48,255 bases of DNA, from the NCBI GenBank assembly GCA_027576995.1, contig JANBQC010000097.1, forward strand, positions 11,879 to 60,133. Direction: 5' to 3'. A program made the translations under genes and the position numbers. Positions 38,861 to 47,857 of the stretch are shown here, piece after piece (position 1 is the stretch's first letter; each line of letters begins with the position of its first letter). The notes below the pieces were generated by a model. It made no database searches, was not told the DNA's origin, and saw nothing but the letters and a program-made list of their open reading frames with translations. The DNA comes from Dimargaris cristalligena. Its lineage: Eukaryota; Kickxellomycota; Dimargaritomycetes; Dimargaritales; Dimargaritaceae.

Positions 38861-38868
38861 TGAGTCAT
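38861..38868. promoter_or_regulatory. GCN4-type binding motif upstream of TRP2
   Basis: TGAGTCAT, a perfect match to the GCN4/CPC1 bZIP consensus, about 880 bases upstream of the TRP2 start codon. A near match (AGACTCAT) lies at 38583-38590. Yeast TRP2 is under general amino-acid control by GCN4, so the site fits, but it is distant and a 7-8 base motif occurs often by chance. Confidence 0.3.
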
Positions 38869-39266
38869 ATAGTGGTGGGCTTCAAGCCAGAGTCGCCGTT
38901 CGCCTAGCCGTATGGTCTGGTTTAATAGTAGCATCGGTAAATTAAATTAGCAAATCACTATGGTAATTGATACTAATAAATATGGATGTTACTACGACGG
39001 GCCATGGCCAGCTAGTCAAAAAAGATTTTAAATCTAGATTATAATTTTATAGAGAAAAATGCATAGTTGGGGAGTAACAGGCGGGTTGTTGGTGGTAATG
39101 GAAAGGTTAGGAGTATTTGCCGAAATTTGATAGAATAATTTACCATCAGCAAAAAGCCCACATTATAAAAATATACACAAGAGTAGTGAAATAAAGACAT
39201 TAGGGTACCAAACTGCCTATTGATGCAATGATAATCAGCCTAAATTTCGCTTCAGACGGACGTTGC

Positions 39267-40385
39267 TTAAAGTAAAAATGAGCAGAGGTAGGGGTGGGCA
39301 AGGCGACACCGAAGATTGTTGTTGGGGCACTGGATCGGAGGCCTAGGATGTGATCTAAACATAGAATGACTATCACACCGGCTGGCAAGCTCCCATAAAG
39401 AGGGTCGCTCACAGGGGCAACCATGAGCCTCAGCTCGTTTCCCTCGTAGGCAGTCCAAATGGTCTCGCACCCGTGAAGTCAAGGCGGTGGTGCCTAGTGG
39501 ATCTTGGTGAGGTGGGGCTGTTCCTTCGGCTTGCTTTTTATGGCTATTGATAAGAATCCAGAGATTCTGTTGGCCAATTTGCTGGGCCGCCGTCACCGGC
39601 CAAACCGTTATTTGGGGCGGCGGCTTTCCCTTTGCATCTGCCGCTGGTGATCCGTCTCCGCCGTGGGCAGCCACATCTAATTGGCTCTCCCCTTCGAGAC
39701 CTGGTCGACTCAGCCGGGTTTGGGAAACAGTAGCTACCTTCCCTTTGCCCCTGGTTCGGTTCATTAAACCGGTCGAGCGGGACCGGGTAAGTGCGTTAGA
39801 AGAAGCGGACTTTGTCGAGGGCAATGGTCGTGTCAATGATGCCGAAAGGGCCAATGCCAGGTCCAGGTCAGGGTCCTTCTCCTTGGAATTTCGGCTACGA
39901 CCAGGGCAGGTGGGTTTAGATTGGGTCGATTGCTTTGACGCCGGAGGCAGGCTGCCACTGCGTATCAAAGAAGCTACCTTACCGTATGGCCGAGCTACCA
40001 AGGCGATGGTCTTTTCCGGGGACTGGTCAGGCGGAGTTTGACCATCCCGGCCGGGCGATGGATCATTGGTATTGCCACTAGCCGCACTGGGACGTGGTGG
40101 GGTGGGCGAGTTCCAGAAATGATGCAAGTTGCTACGCTGGCCTGCCGCGGCAGGGGTGCGTTTGGCGGCCGGTTTAAAGTCCGCCCCATCCGGGACATCG
40201 TTAACCTCGCTATTGCGAGACAGAGGGGTGGGGAAAGACGTAGCCAACAACGGCGGAGGACTGGAATCCGCGAGTCCCAGACAGCGCTCAACGTGGCGGG
40301 TTCGCTCGTGGATACCAAAGTCCGAGATGTTCTTGCCGCAGCCGAAGCATTCGATCAACGAATCGGGGGCCAATTCGCCGGACAT
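39267..40385 (-). CDS. SLX4-like protein with N-terminal UBZ4 zinc finger (possibly incomplete)
   Basis: A frame of 372 residues from the first in-frame ATG. The N-terminus has a zinc finger with Cys13-x2-Cys16-x14-His31-x3-Cys35 and the ending RTRHVERCL, typical of UBZ4 ubiquitin-binding fingers of repair proteins such as SLX4, SNM1/PSO2 and RAD18. A long basic, Ser/Pro-rich disordered part follows. A weak PCNA-box-like segment (SNLHHFW) lies near 85-91, and an acidic-hydrophobic helix DPDLDLALALSASL lies at 171-184, reminiscent of the segment after the fingers in SLX4. SLX4 scaffolds the SLX1 nuclease at branched DNA. I see no C-terminal SLX1-binding helical domain; the last 100 residues lose coding character, so either later exons were missed or the gene is truncated. 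Another UBZ4 protein is possible. Confidence 0.6.
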   Translation of the reverse strand: MSGELAPDSLIECFGCGKNISDFGIHERTRHVERCLGLADSSPPPLLATSFPTPLSRNSEVNDVPDGADFKPAAKRTPAAAGQRSNLHHFWNSPTPPRPSAASGNTNDPSPGRDGQTPPDQSPEKTIALVARPYGKVASLIRSGSLPPASKQSTQSKPTCPGRSRNSKEKDPDLDLALALSASLTRPLPSTKSASSNALTRSRSTGLMNRTRGKGKVATVSQTRLSRPGLEGESQLDVAAHGGDGSPAADAKGKPPPQITVWPVTAAQQIGQQNLWILINSHKKQAEGTAPPHQDPLGTTALTSRVRDHLDCLRGKRAEAHGCPCERPSLWELASRCDSHSMFRSHPRPPIQCPNNNLRCRLAHPYLCSFLL

Positions 40386-41482
40386 GGGACTGGTCAGCAG
40401 TGATCGTGGTGCAAGCAAATGCCAAATAGTTGACTAGCGCATTTGGGATATAAGTAGCGTCTAAGGGGGGGTGTGGTGATGGTGTTAGCAATACAGAGTT
40501 AAAAGACGGAAGTGTAGACAGGCTTAATGGTAAATAGAAAGGAGACAATATGGTGAATGGGAAGCTATTAGCCACAGTAAACTGGAATATGGCTGAGGGT
40601 TATTATCAATGGTATGAAAAAACACACCCGATATACCTCGCTCCCCTAGGTGTGCCAACTTACAGTCCATCACTTCTTTTTAACAACGCCATGGACTCAA
40701 CAAGAAACCATAGAACCCTATTTACTATCAAATCCAGCCAACCAAACCAATGCACAGTAGATAATGAAGTCACCGGCCTGGATGTTATCGTTTGAAATTG
40801 TTTGGCCGACGCGACTATTCCACAGACATGGCTATTTAGCAAAGTCAGTGAGCACTACATCTTTGCAGTGGCTAGGCTTTAATTTACATTACTTACATTT
40901 GTATTTTACCTATTTTATAGTCTATTAAGGGACAACCACTAGGTAATCATTCATATCGATACTGTACCCTACCCATTCCCAACTTCCGCGTTCATCTCTA
41001 ATGAATACCATTTGGGCGAGATTCAACTAGGCTGTATAACGAAAAATCAGTTGGATGAGGCAACTATTGCTGGCTGAAAATAGATCAACCGCCTATTTTC
41101 CCAAATAGATGCCATGCAAAACCTTTGATAGCTGGACTGAATTTCATCCATATTAAGATCTTCATTTTGCAAGTATCGATGCATTACTAACGCCAACGAT
41201 GGGTTAATGCTCTACCCTATCGCCTCCGCTCCTATAGCCCGGATGAAATTCTCGGTTTCAGAAAACCCAGTAAGGTCAAAGTATATCCGAAATATTGACA
41301 CTCTTCCGAAATGCCCGTCTTCTTCCAATGCCCCCCCCCTAAATTGCATATAAATAAACCCAGTACCCAAGCTCACTAATTTATTAGGAAGACCTAGTAA
41401 TAACCAAGGAACTCTTCAAGTAATATCCGATGAAAATGATAATAATTAATGAATCTCATTTTAACCTAGGGGTAGAGAATGA
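40386..41482. other. Intergenic region, no gene supported
   Basis: AT-rich sequence between two minus-strand genes. It should contain the promoter of the SLX4-like gene and the 3' region of the small secreted-protein gene. The open frames are short and unremarkable. The fragment TATAGCCCGGATGAAATTCTC at 41233-41253 resembles the right arm of the MITE-like element but has no terminal repeats around it. Confidence 0.55.
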
Positions 41483-41821
41483 TTACGCCGCAACCCCATT
41501 ATTTTCCATTTTAGGGCAGCGGCCATTTTGATGCCAGCGCAATTCCTTCATAGTGAATAATCCACGACACCAAGCACACCAATACTGTTTAGGCTCCCGA
41601 AATAGAAAACATTCGTTGGTCATTGGGGTAGTATTGTCAACATCCATGGTCCGGAAATTCACAGGCAAGGAACCATGACCGCTAGAGCATTCGTTCACGG
41701 AATGACTATATTGGGTCGAGTCGAGAAGAGTAGGGTGGGCCTGTGCTACGAAATTGACGCAGGTCATTAGCAGCCATGCCACCAAACACAGCAGAGTTAG
41801 GTTGGGCGAACGGGTGCACAT
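41483..41821 (-). CDS. Small secreted-type protein with C2HC finger
   Basis: A single-exon protein of 112 residues with an ATG start and TAA stop. Residues 1-28 form a good signal peptide: a basic start (MCTRS), a hydrophobic core (LTLLCLVAWLLM) and a likely cleavage near VAQA-HP. The mature part carries an SLPVN box at 51-55 and a C-terminal finger, Cys82-x2-Cys85-x11-His97-x4-Cys102, around MKELRWH. Cys45 and Cys71 could form a disulfide. The spacing fits a C2HC zinc site, unusual for a secreted protein; the cysteines might instead be bridged outside the cell. A TATATAGG motif lies about 50 bases upstream. The relative at 46542-46874 shares the layout, length, SLPVN and KELR, which supports real coding. 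I recognise no family. An extracellular or effector-like role is only inference. Confidence 0.68.
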   Translation of the reverse strand: MCTRSPNLTLLCLVAWLLMTCVNFVAQAHPTLLDSTQYSHSVNECSSGHGSLPVNFRTMDVDNTTPMTNECFLFREPKQYWCAWCRGLFTMKELRWHQNGRCPKMENNGVAA

Positions 41822-42137
41822 TTCTTACTAGGTACCGAAATGCAATATATATTTTTTAAAAAAGCCTATATACAATAGTGGGGAGGGGGATTCAGTCTTC
41901 AGTGCTAAACCGATTCTGTCTATAGAGGTAATGAAGAAAATAGACTACCGGAGAGATAGTATATAAGCAGCCGGGTATGGTTTCAGTGTGCGAATATTAA
42001 CAGTGGGCAGGGGAAGGAATGCCAAATAGAGCTCAAGTTACTAAAAATGGTTATGCGGATAGGGGGAGAGGGAAATTCGTCGCTATTTTATATAATAAAA
42101 ATGGTAAGGAGACCCCCCTCCATCCCTAGTTATCATC

Positions 42138-42290
42138 ATGGCAGAAGGTGCGTCTCCTAAGCGGAGACCACGCCAATGGCGGCTTATTCCACCTGGGCCA
42201 AACGAATTGGCCAATCCTACGCTGGTCAAAAGGACTCCTAGAATAGGAGTGGGTGACACAGGTGTGGCCGTAGATATGGCCATACGGTAG
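42138..42290 (+). CDS. Possible 50-residue basic protein
   Basis: A short frame with ATGG start context and TAG stop. It begins with a basic segment (SPKRRPRQWRLIPPGP) and continues with mixed composition without repeats. The patch is GC-richer than its AT-rich surroundings. Two frames on the opposite strand are also open across it, so openness alone proves little. It could be a first exon, since GTAGGG lies near the stop. No family is recognised. Confidence 0.22.
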   Translation: MAEGASPKRRPRQWRLIPPGPNELANPTLVKRTPRIGVGDTGVAVDMAIR

Positions 42291-42440
42291 GGGGTGGGGG
42301 ATGCACGTCAAGGGTGGGGTCCAGGAACGTTTCGAAAGCAATAGTCTCGATTACATACATGTGGTGGGCTTCAAATTATATATTTACATATCCTGTATTT
42401 TTGACCCTAGTGAGGGGGATTGGGGGGGATAAGTAGCATA

Positions 42441-42566
42441 TGGGTGAAATTCAGCCCGGCTATATAAGGGTTTACATTATATGTGTATGGGAAATGTATT
42501 TTTAACTAGTAATATTGGCCGAATCTAATGGATTTTTCGTTATACAGCTTGGATGAACTTCTCCCA
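42441..42566 (+). mobile_element. MITE-like element, copy 3
   Basis: A 126-bp element with the same 12-base terminal inverted repeats as copy 2 and TA on both flanks (42439-42440 and 42567-42568). Same orientation as the other two copies. It lies about 620 bases upstream of the secreted-protein start, in the opposite orientation to that gene, and carries a TATATAAG motif near its left end. It has no coding capacity. Confidence 0.82.
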
Positions 42567-43742
42567 TATTCAGGCCGCACGGGTGAGTTGAGCACATGCT
42601 CGGTGTTTGATGTATGATACCCGCCTTATTTGCAGGGTATCGCCTCAAAAAAATGTCAAGAGAGGACCATCACCACGGCCATGTGCTGTGCAACGTTCGC
42701 AGGAGAAGGGTTTGCAAAATGGAATACAATACTTACTCAAATGAAAAAAAAAAATCATCATGAACTGTTGGCATTCCCGTTTAATGTGCTTGGTCCAGTG
42801 CCCCTTTGAGTCAATTTGCTATAGCCAACGAAGGTCAGGGAAGTGCAGAGGTAGTACCATTGCTGGCACAGACGAAACGGCCCTTATGCAACAGGGAATG
42901 CACTGGTGTGGGGTCGAAGGTGGTCAAAGGCGTTACAGCATCCCCGCTACATTACGACCACGGCTACTATATTAGTCTAGTATGGGGATAAGGGCCACTT
43001 CGCACCATTCGGCTAGGTATTACAGCGCACTATATTGGCCAATGAATCTAATGCAGCTGTCTATAATTTAAGGAAGTTGGATAATTCACACCCGCTTATA
43101 TCATGGGGGTGGCTGTATTGTCGTTTTAGGCCAAAACTAACAGGAAATATTGGCACCGGGTCTCTAAACAAGGATATTTTCCAACCACAGCCCTGAAAAA
43201 AAAATAAAGTAGAGAGCAGGCGATTAAGGTGTCGTATAGGCTGGCAATAGCAGCATTCCTGCTTGAAGCGCTACTTAGATTGGGAAAAATACGGGAGTTA
43301 GTTAAGTGCATTGTTCGGTTTAGGTAAAGGTTAACTGATCTAACGACTGGGTTGAGTTTCGGCCATGGTAAATCGGTAAAGCAGACTAGCAAGTAAGCAT
43401 AGCCTGCATGCATACACACGAATATCAGCTAGGAAAAATCGTATTGGATAGCTGGGATTTAGTCCCAGACTTGCAGAGTGAAGCATCTTGGGTCCGGGTT
43501 TTTATGGGCAGCCCATGTTAATACCACTGCATCGCAGTAAATACACGTATATAGTAGGAGTAACGTGCTGGTTAAATAACAAGGAAATCAGAATATCTCC
43601 ATTTAAAGGAGGGGTTCTTTAAGCCCTATAAGTGAATTTTATCAAACAGGGCGGATATTCGACCCGCCTGTGTGCCTAAAGACACAATTTCAGGGTCCCA
43701 CCTCGTGGGGTAAAAAATGACCTCCCAATATACTATGCAATT

Positions 43743-44386
43743 ATGCTGGGCTCGGCCCGACTGATCCATATTGGTACCCTTGCCAATCTCACAGTTATTT
43801 TGGATAAGAAACCGACTGAAATACCTGGATCGGGTGGCTTAACCACAAGCCGCAGATTCAAGATACATTTTTATTATATGATATCCCATATAACTAACGA
43901 TCGGAAAATTTTAAAGCCGAAAGTTGGGAAATGGTTAATTGCAGAAAGAATGGGAGCTCATTATTATTTCAGTTGGTCAAATAAGTGGATTCCGGCTCAC
44001 ATTAAAGCGATCGATTATTCCAATTTTTACCAGCACCTCTCATTTCCCAGTTCATTGATTGAACCGTTCTTATGCCATTAATTACATCTTTAGCGACGCA
44101 CTAATGATTTCTCTCTAATTTTGATTCCAGTGAGCATATATTTATAATGCGTTGCCTAATAATATCTACTATATCTACTATAGTCTGTAATGTAGCTTCG
44201 GGTTGGCCCAAATTACACTGGTCCCTACCAATACCCACACATATCAAAATACGATTTAATATTATCTGTTTAAACTACCAGTCGGTGAATAACTCTAGGC
44301 TAAGCATAACTGTATGGCCTACAGGATACTTAGTCCACCTAGACATGTCATTTTTAATCGCGCCTATTGTTCACGGCCGGTCGTGA
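43743..44386 (+). CDS. Possible two-exon gene, unrecognised
   Basis: Two ATG-initiated frames (43743-44081, 112 residues; 44147-44386, 79 residues) are separated by a strong-looking splice acceptor: branch-like CTAAT, a pyrimidine tract CTCTCTAATTTTGATTCCAG ending at 44130, after which the second frame is open. A donor at GTTAAT near 43934 would join the frames in phase. Read alone, the second frame starts like a signal peptide (MRCLIISTISTIVCNVASG). Composition is AT-rich and Ile/Ser-heavy, close to chance, and no domain is recognised. Confidence 0.2.
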
Positions 44387-44697
44387 GTGTATAGGGGCAA
44401 GTTGATGCCTTATTAAATAGTTTATTTTCTTACCAACACAACTTAGATTAGTACTACAAATTATATCTAGACATTAATAAATTTTGGTGGGGCCTAGAGC
44501 ATTCCACGTAATCCCTTCTATCTTTCTTGGCTTATTTAATTTCCACTTGGCCACCAGTTTTAGATATTGTAGGAAAACCTTTCCTAGGGGTTGCCTGGGT
44601 CACTAGCCCGTCGCAAGCACGAGTCGATCAGGGGAAGATATGGGCAGTATGGGGGTATTGGCGAGCCGTGGCGGACGTACATGGGGTGCCCTGAGAT

Positions 44698-44907
44698 ATG
44701 GGATCAATTTTTGCCCCATTAAGAGGAAAGTCCAGCTTCATGGGGCAAAGCAGCGAGGGAAACCCTGGGTGCCACGGTGATATTAGTGTTCAAGGTGTTC
44801 AGAATGGTGTGGTACAATGGCAAATAGAGGCGGCCCTCATGGGGGAAATCCGATCAACTGAACTGGGCGGCGGCTATTCGAAGGGGCGAAAAGTTGGCCA
44901 ACTATGA
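44698..44907 (+). CDS. Possible small Gly/Ser-rich protein
   Basis: A 69-residue frame from ATG to TGA, rich in Gly, Ser, Gln and Val, without simple repeats (for example GDISVQGVQNGVVQWQIEAA). It has no signal peptide or membrane segment and no recognisable motif. Length is within chance. Confidence 0.18.
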   Translation: MGSIFAPLRGKSSFMGQSSEGNPGCHGDISVQGVQNGVVQWQIEAALMGEIRSTELGGGYSKGRKVGQL

Positions 44908-45566
44908 TACGTAGAACTAATCACAAGGTATAGGACTGGAATATCGGGGAAATGGTCAAGTCTCGGGGGATATATGGTGTGAATAGAAGTAGAGGTTAGA
45001 GAAGGGATGGGAAGGGGAGATTAAGGTAGCCCTATTAATCAACGCGGCACATTACCTGGCCTGCCTACGCCAGGAATTTATCGGCCTTGACTGCTGATTG
45101 GACTCTACCCCAATTCCCCGGAGTTGCGTATGCGGGTAGTTTACTTAAAAGATGGATAGTTATACAACAACATAAATTTCACTTCTCCCTATGACGTTGA
45201 ATAAGCCAACACATTGCTCCTAGCCATGTTTCTTTTCCATTACCTAGTTACTATGGTGTGCTGGTCGATTGGTCCTGAGAACGGAGGGAGTTAATTATGC
45301 CATTTGAGCCGCCGAGCTGAAGGTAGCTCATATGAAATATTGCCCATATCATCGATATTTTTAATAAAAATATAACTGTTTACGATAAGCCAAAAGTTTT
45401 GGTCTCTATTAGGATTTTCTGATCAATAAGATGGGCAATGGTCCAACATTTGAAGTGTAAAACGAGAGTCTAGTCACCCTCTTCTATTAACTCAGTAGGT
45501 CAGGCGGTGTAATGCTATTCGATAGAATGTATGGGTCAATTGTGGAAAAGGCTTCAAATGACTACC

Positions 45567-45737
45567 CTAACAAATGCGGAAAAACGCTAGGTCCAGTCCA
45601 AGGGAACGTGGTTCGACGACCACGATGCTCACTGTACTCATCCAATACCCACTGTATTTATGGGCATATTCATTTGATTTGTATATAAATTCGTCAACAG
45701 TTCGCAATACGGAGGTCTTGCGGTCACTAAACGCCAT
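45567..45737 (-). CDS. Possible small protein or exon
   Basis: A frame of 56 residues from ATG: a charged, helix-like first half (SDRKTSVLRTVDEFIYKSNEY) and a hydrophobic second half ending in RIC and TAG. The frame is open about 20 codons upstream of the ATG, bounded by a double TAA. A plus-strand frame of 72 residues covers the same bases and reads equally well, so neither is secure. No family is recognised. Confidence 0.17.
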   Translation of the reverse strand: MAFSDRKTSVLRTVDEFIYKSNEYAHKYSGYWMSTVSIVVVEPRSLGLDLAFFRIC

Positions 45738-46541
45738 CCGGCTACTACTTAGCGCCAATATAGGAAGGTCCAGGGGTGTGTTATGGATATGATGGTGACA
45801 TTATTATCCCCCTCCCGTACTTTGTCCACTGTATCCATTTTAGCGGTACCAATCACACTTTCTAATCAATCAACTAATGATACTAATGATGGGTTTCCAT
45901 ACAACAGTCGAACTCGCCGGAGCTGTCGCGATTGAATGAATTTCGATCTTATTTTGGGTAGTTTAAAGATACAGATACGAGTCCAACAATATTGGTTGTT
46001 GTTTTTTTGGTATTTTCCCCAGGAATTATTTGACCGGCGCACTCTAACCAGCCGCTGCAATCCCCGCCCACCGGTAAAGCCCTTATTCAAAGGTGGGTTA
46101 GTGGGGTATAAAGGAAGCGCGGTCATTTTACGGCATAGGAATAGTCTGGGTGCTGGGTAGGGCATGTTGCAACCAAGGCAAGTATTAGACAGCTACCGAT
46201 TTTCCATAAATGGGGGAAGAAAATGTAATGTACACGTTGAGTAAATAGAGGGCAGGTTAACTGGATACGCATAGTTTATTTAAGGATATCTGCGATGGAG
46301 GTAAAATATAATATAAGTTCAACGCAGTCACATCGCCCCAAAGGGGTTTTTTTTACAGAACTAGGAGAAATGGGCTATCCATACAGTGGCTGATACGTTG
46401 CTCTGGTTATATTCCATGCGAAACCTTGCTACTTGTAGGTTATAGGACCCCTCCCGTCCCGCGTGCACTGATTTATGGAGAGTATATATAACCCATGCTG
46501 GCACCCGTCCACAACGCGAATATGAGGCGGATTCATTACAC

Positions 46542-46874
46542 CTATTCAATTATTCCTGTTGAACAGACATACTGCCTATGGTAGCGAAGCTCCTTCGCAC
46601 CCAGGTAGCTTCCACATCTTCTACCGATAAACATTTTGCCGAACTAGTGGTCCACAGGTACTGTCAAATCCGCGCCACTAGTAGATTGTGAGTTTACGGG
46701 TAACGAATCATGGGTGGATTCGACTCCGGATTCGTTCAAGTGAGCGGTGGTGGTACTCATTAGGGACCCGGGGGTGGGAAGGGCCTGTGTACCATAGTGA
46801 GAGATGGCTAGGAAAAGGGTTACCGTATCAACAATGAGAACGGCTTGAATGCAGGCGGATAGTTGAAGACACAT
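46542..46874 (-). pseudogene. Relative of the small secreted C2HC protein, interrupted by TAG
   Basis: From ATG 46874 the frame codes 76 residues, meets TAG at 46644-46646, then continues in the same frame for 33 codons to TAG at 46542-46544. Spanning the stop, it has 110 positions against 112 in the intact relative at 41483-41821. Shared features in order: MC start, hydrophobic signal-like region, QA-x-PT, SLPVN at 57-61, and a C-terminal C-x11-H-x4-C around KELR-Y-H with identical spacing. The first finger cysteine is Gly84 (GGT, one base from TGT). The in-frame stop and the lost cysteine point to a decayed copy. A shortened secreted peptide, stop readthrough or a base error are alternatives. 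Identity outside the shared motifs is low, so the duplication is old. Confidence 0.62.
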
Positions 46875-47537
46875 TTTGGGTTTTTGGATATGGGGGGAAG
46901 AACTTGTTCGGTCGGAAAAGACTTGGTGAAGAAACAATATTAATACTATTGTTATTACCTGGCGGACATGCTAGATGACAATGGTAGTTAGAAGGGAGAG
47001 AGTGGGTTAATGTCCGAGGGAGAGCACTGTGGTGGTATTTATATATCCAATGACAAACTGACTATAGTACTAACTACGGATAATAGTACAGACCATCCTG
47101 GCTCCCCCCATTATTGGGCCAGGGCTGGTAGAAGCAGCTAACCCTCTTACTAGGTGTTGTGCTACACAGGTAAAACCATGGGTATTGGAAAGTGAGGGTC
47201 ATATAAAAATATTTGTGTGTGCTTAAATTGCACCAAACCCACACACCAACTCTATTGCATGAGGGGGGAGAAGGGCATGCTGGACTGCCATACAGTCTGA
47301 CTGAGGGTTCACTTTTTTTGGGATCTTTTAGGAATGGCCGGTACGCCGATTGAGTCAGCCAGAACTAACCAGAGACAATGCTATACACTCTGCATGTATG
47401 TGCCAGCACCTTCTCTCCACTATAGATGTATGGCAATATTGTATACTAGTGTAGCCTGGCCAAGCTAATCAGCAAAAGATCCACTGAACAAATTGCACCT
47501 GGGTTTGTCTATGAGCCCATTGCTTTCTCCTTTTCAG

Positions 47538-47777
47538 CATTCTGCAGCCAGTATCCATGACACCTATACAATATTTGGGTGTATGTGTCCTACTGTAAAT
47601 AGTACCCCTGGTAGTACATTTAGTTCGAGTTTACTCTGGTTTCTGGAGGTTTTTTTTGGGGGGGGGGCAGTTGGGGCAATGTCCCCAATAGGAAAATTGG
47701 CCAAAAGCATAGTAAACATCTTTAAAAGAGATACCATTGGTATAACCCTGCAGGTTCCAAGTATTTGCACTGTGTAA
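47538..47777 (+). CDS. Possible terminal exon, unrecognised
   Basis: A convincing acceptor (GCTTTCTCCTTTTCAG, ending at 47537) is followed by a frame of 79 codons to TAA. It reads a hydrophobic, Gly-rich segment (LLWFLEVFFGGGAVGAM) and a basic one (IGKLAKSIVNIFKRD). Part of the Gly run comes from a G homopolymer. No upstream exon was found and no family is recognised. Confidence 0.17.
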   Translation, partial: HSAASIHDTYTIFGCMCPTVNSTPGSTFSSSLLWFLEVFFGGGAVGAMSPIGKLAKSIVNIFKRDTIGITLQVPSICTV

Positions 47778-47836
47778 CCTTCCCACAATGGACACATACA
47801 GAGTGGGATATTGCCTGAATGATAACAATTAATTAC

Positions 47837-47857
47837 ATATATATATATATATATATA
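47837..47857. repeat. (AT)n microsatellite
   Basis: About ten uninterrupted AT units. Confidence 0.88.

Larger units (their letters stand above)
37985..39266. other. Intergenic region between TRP2 and the SLX4-like gene
   Basis: No gene is supported. It must hold the TRP2 promoter (read leftward) and the 3' region of the SLX4-like gene. It contains a 25-bp exact tandem duplication and a GCN4-type motif, annotated separately. A frame at 39200-39424 overlaps the 3' end of the SLX4-like gene and reads hydrophobic, but has no recognisable motif. Confidence 0.5.
41822..46541. other. AT-rich accessory region between the two secreted-type genes
   Basis: Apart from a MITE-like copy at 42441-42566, only weak small frames are seen and none has a recognisable domain. 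A T6-A6 palindrome lies at 41852-41863, just upstream of the secreted-protein gene. Composition is AT-richer than around the kinase and TRP2. I searched for further copies of the SLPVN/KELR family on both strands and found none. Confidence 0.45.

Noticed and set aside
39547..40041. Plus-strand frame of 164 codons opposite the SLX4-like gene
   Set aside because: It is antisense to the zinc-finger protein, has no recognisable motif, and overlaps the better supported frame.
46644..46661. An 18-base GT...AG segment that would remove the TAG in the secreted relative
   Set aside because: Far too short for a spliceosomal intron, so it is not accepted as an explanation of the in-frame stop.
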